NCBI GenBank assembly: GCA_021808785.1
Contig: JAKBAX010000006.1
Span: forward strand, 1 to 37,700
Source: Actinomycetes bacterium
GTDB taxonomy: Bacteria; Actinomycetota; Acidimicrobiia; Acidimicrobiales; Palsa-688
Length of the DNA stretch: 37,700 nucleotides
Reading direction: 5' to 3'
Shown here: positions 32,143-37,700 of the stretch, in pieces
How the letters are laid out: each line of letters opens with the position of its first letter
Numbering within the stretch: position 1 is the stretch's first letter
The notes under the pieces: model-generated
Told to the model about the DNA's origin: nothing
Databases searched by the model: none
Seen by the model: the letters and a program-made list of their open reading frames with translations, nothing else
Translations under genes and position numbers: made by a program

Positions 32143-33636
32143 TCAGTCCGCCGGCGTGGGCACCGCGACGCTCCTGTGCATCTGGTCGATTCCCCCGCCC
32201 CTTTCGACCAGATCGGGGCCAGGCCGCCGTGGGGGAACGGAGAGGAAGGGCTCGACGAACCCATCCCGCAGGTCCGACACGACGGGGGCGTAGGCGGGAT
32301 CGTCGACCCGGTTGACATCCTCCTCGGGGTCGTCCATCAGGTCGAACAGCTGAACCGGCGTCCGGGTCTTCCCGTAGACGACGAGCTTGTAGCGCTCGGT
32401 GCGCCACATGGCGAAGCCGTAGTTCTCGCTGACCACCGCCTCCCGCCCGGCCCAGTCGGAGCCTCCCGGTGGGCGGCCCACCAAGGCATCGGCGAACGAG
32501 ACTCCGGCGCTTCCCTCCACGGGCGCCGCCCCAGCCAGAGCGCCGAGGGTCGCCGCCAGGTCGACGTGCTCGACCATCTGCTCCAGGCGGACCGGCACCG
32601 ACCCCTTCGGCGGGCGGATAACGAGCGGGACGCGGACCGCGGGCTCGTAGAAGACCATCTTGTTGAGCAGACCGTGCGTGCCGAGCATCTCGCCGTGATC
32701 GGTGGAGTAGACGACCCATGTATCGTCGGCCAGGCCAGACCTGTCGAGCGCGGCGAGGATCCGGCCGATGGCCTCGTCGATGAGCGTGACGTTGGCGTAG
32801 TAGTGGCGGCGCACCTCCCGGGTCCGACCGTCGGTGAGGGTGCTGCTGCTGCTGTAGTCGAGGAAGGTGTTCAAGAACGCCGCCAGAGGTCCGCTCCCCG
32901 GCACGTCCGGGCGGCGCGTCGAGTCGAGCGGGATGTCGGCGTCCTCGTACTGGCGGACGTAGCTGGCCGGCGCGTCCCACGGGTCGTGCGGACCGGGAAA
33001 GCCGACCCAGCAGAAGAACGGCTGGCCGGCGGGGCGGGACTCGATCCACTCGACCGCCTTCTCCCCCACCCACCAGTCGATGTGGTGCTCCGCCGGCAGC
33101 GGCGACGGGTCGACCGTCCACACCGGCAGGCTGTTTCGTCGCCACGGGACCCGCGGCCGTACGAACGCCTGGTACTGCTCGAGCAATCCGTGTCGCTCGA
33201 GATGATCGGTGTAGGCGTTGCGGACGAATCCCGACGCCAGCTTCCCGACCGCTTCCACCACCTCGTCGAAGCCGAACCGGGTCATGAGCGGAAGGCCCAG
33301 GGCGACATCGGGCGGGTGGGGGAACAGGTGCATCTTGCCGATCGCCGCGGTGTGGTAGCCGGCGGCCCGGATGGCCTGGACCATGGTCGGCAGGTCGGTC
33401 CGGGCCGGATAGTCGTTCTCGAAAGCGCCGTGGTCGCGGACGTATCGCTCGGTGAGAAGCGACACCCGCGCCGGGACGCACAGGGGCCCCTGGCAGAAGG
33501 TGCGCTCGAACGTGAACGCGGAGGCGATGAGCGAGTCCAGGTTGGAGGTTCTCACCACTGGGTGCCCGGCAGCGCCGATCGTGTCGGCGCGATGCTGATC
33601 GGAGAACAGCCACAGTATGTTCGGACGGCCGGTCAC
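32143..33636 (-). CDS. Type I (formylglycine) sulfatase
   Basis: A 497-residue alkaline-phosphatase-fold sulfatase. It starts RPNILWLFSDQHRADTIGAAG with the metal Asp at 13. The active-site motif C53-V-P-A-R lies in QGPLCVPARVSLLTER; Cys would be oxidised to formylglycine by an FGE enzyme that is not in this window. Later features are YHTAAIGKMHL, FFCWVGFPGPHDPW, WVVYSTDHGEMLGTHG and VRVPLVIRPP. It hydrolyses sulfate esters; no signal peptide is visible, so it is probably cytoplasmic. GTG 33636 follows the MBL paralogue stop by 14 bases. The substrate may be shared with the adjacent MBL and CoA-transferase genes. Confidence 0.95.
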   Translation of the reverse strand: MTGRPNILWLFSDQHRADTIGAAGHPVVRTSNLDSLIASAFTFERTFCQGPLCVPARVSLLTERYVRDHGAFENDYPARTDLPTMVQAIRAAGYHTAAIGKMHLFPHPPDVALGLPLMTRFGFDEVVEAVGKLASGFVRNAYTDHLERHGLLEQYQAFVRPRVPWRRNSLPVWTVDPSPLPAEHHIDWWVGEKAVEWIESRPAGQPFFCWVGFPGPHDPWDAPASYVRQYEDADIPLDSTRRPDVPGSGPLAAFLNTFLDYSSSSTLTDGRTREVRRHYYANVTLIDEAIGRILAALDRSGLADDTWVVYSTDHGEMLGTHGLLNKMVFYEPAVRVPLVIRPPKGSVPVRLEQMVEHVDLAATLGALAGAAPVEGSAGVSFADALVGRPPGGSDWAGREAVVSENYGFAMWRTERYKLVVYGKTRTPVQLFDLMDDPEEDVNRVDDPAYAPVVSDLRDGFVEPFLSVPPRRPGPDLVERGGGIDQMHRSVAVPTPAD

Positions 33637-33650
33637 GTGGTCGTTCCGGA

Positions 33651-34910
33651 TCAGGCGTCGTAGGGGATCGACGACCAACTCAGCTCGCCCTGCTCGAGGA
33701 GCCGGGCCGACGTCTCGTACAGGGCCTTCGAGACGTAGGGTTCGACCTCCTCGGCTCGGCGTCGGCACAGGTCGGCCTTCAGCCGCCGGGCGTCGGCCAC
33801 CTCGGGGCGTCGCCCGTCTCCGAGGGCCACCAGGTCGATCACGTGCAGCGCCAACTGCACCTGACCGGCGTCGGCGAGCTGCTCAGCCCGGGTGATCACC
33901 GCAGCCGGATCGGTAATGGCGCCGGCGATCGCTTCGGACACCTCCGACGGGCGCCCCGGATGCAGCGTCGTCGGGTTGCGGTCCCACCAGCCGGTCTCCT
34001 CCCGGTAGACGTCCCTGACGATGTAGTCGGCGGCGCCGTATCCGGGCCGCATCCACGGCAGCCCGAACATGGCCTCCGGATAGCTCATGTCGGCCAGGAT
34101 CTCCGTCTCGTCGAGTCCCCGGTTCAGCCGGCGCACCACTTCGGATCGCAACCACAGCAGGGCGGCCGAGGTCGACTTCAACACCGTTTCCACCTCCTTC
34201 GCCCCTTCTATCACCCCGGCGAACTCGGTGAGGAGCCGTTCGGCTCCGAGCTCGGTGAGCCGTTCGAGCGTCTCGGCCCAACGCCGCGTGAAGCGCTGGG
34301 TTCGCAGCGGGGTCCCGATGTTGGGGATGCCGTGCCCGGTGACCACCGGGCCGGCACACAGAAGGCCGTCGTCCGGTAACCACATGACCAGGGCGTCGTC
34401 GACCTCCGAAGGGGCCCACAGCAGTTCGATCCGCCGCCGGCCTTCCACGACGACCAGCCGGTCATCGAACACCTCATCCGGGTCGTGCAGGCTGAGCAGG
34501 TCGATCTTCTGTCTCAGGGGGCCGCTGCTCGGGAACTGCATGTAGGCGAACCGGGCCTGCAGATCGAGGGTCTCGCGGTAGCGCTCGTAGCGGGCCAGAA
34601 GGTTCCGGTGGGCGATACGGCGGGCCGGCGACTCGCCCCGGCCGGCGTTGTGATCGTCCCAGAGAGGGATCCCGGCGTTGTATCCCATGTGGCCGTGGGA
34701 GTAGACGATGGCGTGCACCGGCTGGTCCGTCACCGCTCGCAGCGCGGCGATCATCCGCGGGAAGTGTCTGGCGGTGCCGGCGTCGAGCAGGACGATCCCC
34801 GAGTCGCTCTCCGCGGCCAGGGAATTGCCCTGGCCGGGCAGGACGACGAGACCGTCGCCGATGGTCTCGCCAGCCAGCTGGCTCGCCAGGATGTGCTTGT
34901 TGACGGTCAT
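33651..34910 (-). CDS. Alkylsulfatase-like MBL-fold protein with degenerate metal site (paralogue 2)
   Basis: A 419-residue protein parallel over its whole length to the protein at 30840-32126. The MBL motif is H72-G-H74-M-G-Y77 in AIVYSHGHMGYNAG. The shared second region is TGHGIPNIGTPLRTQRFTRRW, the dimerisation helices SEVVRRLNRGLDETEILADM, then GYGAADYIVRDVYREETGWW and RNPTTLHPG. As in paralogue 1, the canonical Asp-His, Glu and His ligands of alkylsulfatases are replaced. ATG 34910 with AGGTGAGGA upstream was preferred to GTG 34919, which overlaps the CoA-transferase stop. It is the middle gene of an operon CoA-transferase, MBL, sulfatase. Confidence 0.82.
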   Translation of the reverse strand: MTVNKHILASQLAGETIGDGLVVLPGQGNSLAAESDSGIVLLDAGTARHFPRMIAALRAVTDQPVHAIVYSHGHMGYNAGIPLWDDHNAGRGESPARRIAHRNLLARYERYRETLDLQARFAYMQFPSSGPLRQKIDLLSLHDPDEVFDDRLVVVEGRRRIELLWAPSEVDDALVMWLPDDGLLCAGPVVTGHGIPNIGTPLRTQRFTRRWAETLERLTELGAERLLTEFAGVIEGAKEVETVLKSTSAALLWLRSEVVRRLNRGLDETEILADMSYPEAMFGLPWMRPGYGAADYIVRDVYREETGWWDRNPTTLHPGRPSEVSEAIAGAITDPAAVITRAEQLADAGQVQLALHVIDLVALGDGRRPEVADARRLKADLCRRRAEEVEPYVSKALYETSARLLEQGELSWSSIPYDA

Positions 34911-34915
34911 ATTCC

Positions 34916-36277
34916 TCACCTCTCGGGGCGGTGGGTGGAGCGCGACACGGCGGAGGGCACGGGGAGACTCGCCTTCCCGGAAGCGGTAACCGGGGGCGGC
35001 GGAGGCGGATGGCCGACCATGGTGATCCCCATCTCGGCCATGACCTCCTCGGTGTGCTGGCCGAGGCCCGGACTGGGCCTGACCCCTCCGACCATGCCCC
35101 GTTCCATCTGCACCGGCAGCGCCGGCAGCAGGTAGCGGCCGTGCGCAGGGTGGTCGACGGACACCACGTAACCGTTATCGACCACCTGCGGGTCGTCCAG
35201 CACGTCCAAGGGCAGGTTGTAGCGGACGGCCGGGATGGCGTGACTTCGCAGGTACTCGATCCAGTACCCGCTGCTACGGGCCCGGAACAGCTCCTCCACA
35301 CCGGAGACGAAACTCCTCCACTCGTCCGCACCCGGCTCGATGCCGAGCTCCCGGGGGTCGGGCAACTCCAGCGCGGCGAGGAAACGGGAGCGAAGAGTGG
35401 GGCTCATCGCACCCACAGACACGTACCCGTCGCTGGTCCGGTAGTGGCGGAAGTTCAAGTCGAACGCGCCGCCGGCCGGCACCACTCTCTCCTCAAAGAG
35501 CCGGCGCTCGTCCTCAAAGCTGGCGTCGCAGCGTCGCATCGTCTCGATTTCGCTGCGGACCTCCTCGATCTGATGGCGATCGGCATCGAACTGCACCGTG
35601 TTGGGGGTGCTGAACATCAAAGCGGTGGACAGCAACGAAGTACGGACGCGCTGCCCCTTGCCGGTGCGCTCACGGACCCGCAGGGCGGCCAGCACCGCGA
35701 TGGTGGAGGTGAGCCCGGTGGCGTAGTCGTTGTACGCCGGCCGGATGGTGAGCGGCACCGAACCAGCCGGATCCGAGCGGGCGGTCACGTAGGAGAGACC
35801 GGACAGGGCTTGAACCAGTACGTCGTAGCCACCTAGCGCCCGGTCCGGACCGGATGGCCCGAACGCACTGTGCTCGAGGTAGACGATCGAAGGATTGACC
35901 GGCGATAGCTGGTCGTATCCGACCTCGAAGCGTTCCCGGTCGGTGGGTTTCAGGGCCATCAGCACCACGTCGGACCACTCCACTAGGCGGTGGACCACCG
36001 GGCGGCTGGCCGGATCGGCAAGATCGACGCGCACCGATCTCTTGCCCACGTTGGTCATGGCATACCCACGACCGTCGGGACCACCGTCGACGATAGGCAG
36101 CGGCGCCAGGTAGCGGGTGGAGTCACCTTCGGGGGGCTCGACCTTCACCAACTCGGCTCCCAGACCGACGAGCATCCGCCCGCAGTACGGAATGGCGATG
36201 TTCTGGGCCAACTCCAGGACCCGGATGCCCGCCAGGACGTGGCCCTCACCGTCGCCGCCGCGATCTTGTCTGTCCAA
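34916..36277 (-). CDS. CaiB/BaiF class III CoA-transferase
   Basis: A 453-residue protein of the formyl-CoA/carnitine-CoA transferase family. It shows VLELAQNIAIPYCGRMLVGL, GAELVKVEPPEGDSTR and a GYDVLVQALSGL segment. The catalytic Asp is D184 in RPAYNDYATG, which forms the acyl anhydride with CoA. Later conserved parts include YVSVGAMSPTLRSRFL and the AIPAVRYN region. It moves CoA between organic acids, activating a substrate for degradation; which acid is unknown. TTG 36277 is preceded by GGGGGAGG. It leads the operon with the MBL protein and the sulfatase, and is divergent from the molybdopterin oxidoreductase. The last ~25 residues are Pro/Ser-rich and variable. Confidence 0.93.
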   Translation of the reverse strand: MDRQDRGGDGEGHVLAGIRVLELAQNIAIPYCGRMLVGLGAELVKVEPPEGDSTRYLAPLPIVDGGPDGRGYAMTNVGKRSVRVDLADPASRPVVHRLVEWSDVVLMALKPTDRERFEVGYDQLSPVNPSIVYLEHSAFGPSGPDRALGGYDVLVQALSGLSYVTARSDPAGSVPLTIRPAYNDYATGLTSTIAVLAALRVRERTGKGQRVRTSLLSTALMFSTPNTVQFDADRHQIEEVRSEIETMRRCDASFEDERRLFEERVVPAGGAFDLNFRHYRTSDGYVSVGAMSPTLRSRFLAALELPDPRELGIEPGADEWRSFVSGVEELFRARSSGYWIEYLRSHAIPAVRYNLPLDVLDDPQVVDNGYVVSVDHPAHGRYLLPALPVQMERGMVGGVRPSPGLGQHTEEVMAEMGITMVGHPPPPPPVTASGKASLPVPSAVSRSTHRPER

Positions 36278-36321
36278 CAGGAAACCTCCCCCGACGGCGC
36301 GACTTCTACGCCGTAGCTATC

Positions 36322-36337
36322 ATAGTGTCAACACTAT
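36322..36337. promoter_or_regulatory. 16-bp palindrome ATAGTGTCAACACTAT between divergent operons
   Basis: Perfect 7-bp arms ATAGTGT/ACACTAT around a two-base centre. It lies in the 91-base spacer between the CoA-transferase gene (minus) and the molybdopterin oxidoreductase (plus). On the minus strand TTGACA (36332-36327) falls inside it, 17 bases before TAGAAG (36309-36304), so it may overlap the leftward -35 box. The size and symmetry fit a TetR- or GntR-type site that switches both operons; no such regulator gene is in the window. Confidence 0.6.
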
Positions 36338-36368
36338 TGAGCAATTGTCACTCGTCGAGGGGAGAGAG

Positions 36369-37700
36369 ATGACGAGCCGGACCGTGAGTGAGGATGGGCG
36401 GACGGAGCGCACCGCGTACCGCATTTGTCCCCTGTGCGAGGCCACGTGCAACCTCGAGCTCACGGTGAAGGGTGACCAGATCACCCGGGTGCGGGGCGAC
36501 CGGTCGGACAGCTTCAGTCGAGGGTTCCTCTGCCCCAAGGGCGCCTCCCTCAACCGCCTGATCGAGGATCCGGCCCGGCTGCGCCAGCCGATGGCCCGCA
36601 CCTCGTCGGGGCACGTGCCTGTCTCGTGGGCGGAGGCTTGGGAGCGGGTGCGCTCGGGCCTGGCCGAGGTCGAGCGCCGCCACGGACGTCAGTCGTTCGG
36701 GGTCTACATGGGGAACCCGAACTGCCACAACCTGGCCGGGCTCATGCTGCTGCCCGAGGTGGGTCGGGCGCTCGGCACCCGCCACCACTACTCGGCGTCC
36801 ACGCTCGATCAGGCCCCCAAGCAGGTGGCGTGTGGCCTGCTCTACGGTGACCCCTTCGCAGTGGCGGTCCCCGACATCGACCGCACCGACCATCTCCTGC
36901 TGCTGGGTGCCAACCCGGTGGTGTCCAACGGGAGCCTGGCGAGCGCCCCCGACTGGCCCGGTCGCCTCTCCGATCTGCGCCGCCGGGGCGGTCGGCTGGT
37001 GGTCATCGACCCGGTGCGCAGCGCGACGGCCGACCTCGCCGACGAGCACCTGCGGATCAGGCCCAGCTCCGACGGATTGCTCCTGCTGGCGGTGCTGCAC
37101 GTGCTCTTCTCCGAGGGACTGGTGAGGCTCGGGCACCTCGAGGGCCTCGTCGACGGCGTCGAGGACGTACGGGCCCTGACCGGGCCTTTCTCCCCCCATG
37201 CCGTCGCCGGCGCGGTGGGTCTCGAGCCGGAGGTCATCCGCCGGGTGGCCACCGAGCTGGCCGCCGCCCGCCGGGCCGCGGTCTACGGACGGATCGGCAC
37301 CACCACGACGCCGTTCGGAACCGCCACCTCGTGGCTGGTGGACGTGGTCAACATCGTCACCGGCAACCTCGACCGGGAGGGCGGGGCCATGTTCGCCCGG
37401 CCGGCGCACGGTCGCGTCGGCGGGCGCAACGTCCGCCGGGAGTTCAGCGTCGGGCGGTGGCGGACCCGGGTCCGGGGACTCCCGGAGGTCCTCGGCGAGT
37501 TCCCCGTTGCCGCCCTGGCCGAGGAGATCGAGGAGCCGGGCGACGGACAGCTGCGGGCGCTGATCTGCGTGGCCGGCAACCCGGCGTTGAGCTCCCCCGA
37601 CTCGGCGCGCATGGAGCGGGCTCTCGCCTCGCTCGATTTCATGGTGGCGGTCGACCCGTACCTGAACGACACCACCCGCCACGCCGATGTCATCCTCCCG
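36369..37700 (+). CDS. Molybdopterin-dependent oxidoreductase, N-terminal 444 residues (partial)
   Basis: An open frame from ATG 36369 (GAGGGGAGAGAG upstream) runs off the right edge. It begins with a [4Fe-4S] site, Cys-x2-Cys-x3-Cys in RICPLCEATCNLEL with the fourth Cys in GFLCPKG, then PARLRQPMAR and PVSWAEAWERV. It continues through molybdopterin-binding segments such as LLLLGANPVVSNG, GGRLVVIDPVRSATADLAD and CVAGNPALSSP. It belongs to the DMSO-reductase/formate-dehydrogenase family (catalytic subunit). No Tat signal is visible at the N-terminus, so it should be cytoplasmic. The substrate is unknown. Confidence 0.95.
   Translation, partial: MTSRTVSEDGRTERTAYRICPLCEATCNLELTVKGDQITRVRGDRSDSFSRGFLCPKGASLNRLIEDPARLRQPMARTSSGHVPVSWAEAWERVRSGLAEVERRHGRQSFGVYMGNPNCHNLAGLMLLPEVGRALGTRHHYSASTLDQAPKQVACGLLYGDPFAVAVPDIDRTDHLLLLGANPVVSNGSLASAPDWPGRLSDLRRRGGRLVVIDPVRSATADLADEHLRIRPSSDGLLLLAVLHVLFSEGLVRLGHLEGLVDGVEDVRALTGPFSPHAVAGAVGLEPEVIRRVATELAAARRAAVYGRIGTTTTPFGTATSWLVDVVNIVTGNLDREGGAMFARPAHGRVGGRNVRREFSVGRWRTRVRGLPEVLGEFPVAALAEEIEEPGDGQLRALICVAGNPALSSPDSARMERALASLDFMVAVDPYLNDTTRHADVILP

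Noticed and set aside
32176-33663. 495-codon plus-strand frame opposite the sulfatase
   Set aside because: Shadow of a strongly supported sulfatase; Arg/Val/Asp-rich without motifs.
36348-37682. 444-codon minus-strand frame opposite the molybdopterin oxidoreductase
   Set aside because: The plus frame carries the Cys cluster and molybdopterin motifs and runs off the window edge; the reverse frame is His/Gly/Glu-rich shadow.
1-37700. CRISPR arrays, tRNA/rRNA genes, integrases, transposases, phage genes
   Set aside because: Looked for spaced direct repeats, cloverleaf-like ends and DDE/tyrosine recombinase motifs; none were seen.

Overview
This is a GC-rich window with GC-biased third codon positions, many GTG/TTG starts, 4-nt start/stop overlaps and purine-rich Shine-Dalgarno sites. 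It looks like an actinomycete-type chromosome. The gene complement would fit an uncultured Acidimicrobiia-like lineage, but that placement is inference. No tRNA, rRNA, CRISPR array, transposase or phage gene was seen.

Region 1 (1-14.5 kb) mixes intact housekeeping and accessory genes with many broken ones. Intact: a DHA2 drug exporter, a receiver-like protein whose phospho-acceptor Asp is Glu, an HD hydrolase of the small-alarmone-hydrolase type, a YeiH-type transporter with a divergent LysR regulator, a NYN/PIN-like protein, an ArsR regulator, a DHFR-like reductase, a class II Fic protein and an MFS protein with a large extracytoplasmic insert. Broken: a frameshifted fatty acid desaturase, a deletion scar joining the start of an AddB-like gene to the end of a UvrD/AddA-like gene, the tail of a sarcosine-oxidase-like enzyme, a toxin-antitoxin relic, an SRPBCC gene lacking its middle, a methyltransferase tail and an SDR fragment.

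Region 2 (14.6-20.9 kb) is a divergent sugar locus. On the minus strand, lacI-pfkB-hxlA-hxlB are translationally coupled. On the plus strand lie a ribose-type binding lipoprotein, permease and single-domain ATPase. A consensus-like promoter with a 16-bp LacI-type palindrome immediately downstream separates them. An importer, a hexose/hexulose kinase, a 3-hexulose-6-phosphate synthase-like lyase and a 6-phospho-3-hexuloisomerase-like SIS protein together suggest a sugar route through hexulose-6-phosphate, possibly releasing formaldehyde. The substrate cannot be named from sequence.

Region 3 (21-25 kb) holds a histidine phosphatase, two unrecognised genes (one needing two small indels to read through, one short, acidic and helical) and selO.

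Region 4 (25-36.3 kb) holds a complete minus-strand oligopeptide/nickel-type ABC importer operon. It is followed by a group built from two alkylsulfatase-like MBL-fold paralogues, a formylglycine-type sulfatase and a class III CoA-transferase. Both paralogues have lost the Asp-His of the metal motif (HGHxGY instead of HxHxDH). A short sulfatase N-terminal relic lies next to the first paralogue and an intact sulfatase next to the second, suggesting a duplicated MBL-sulfatase module. The window ends inside a molybdopterin oxidoreductase, divergent from the CoA-transferase operon across a 16-bp palindrome. The best candidates for undescribed biology are this MBL/sulfatase/CoA-transferase group and the hxlAB sugar locus.
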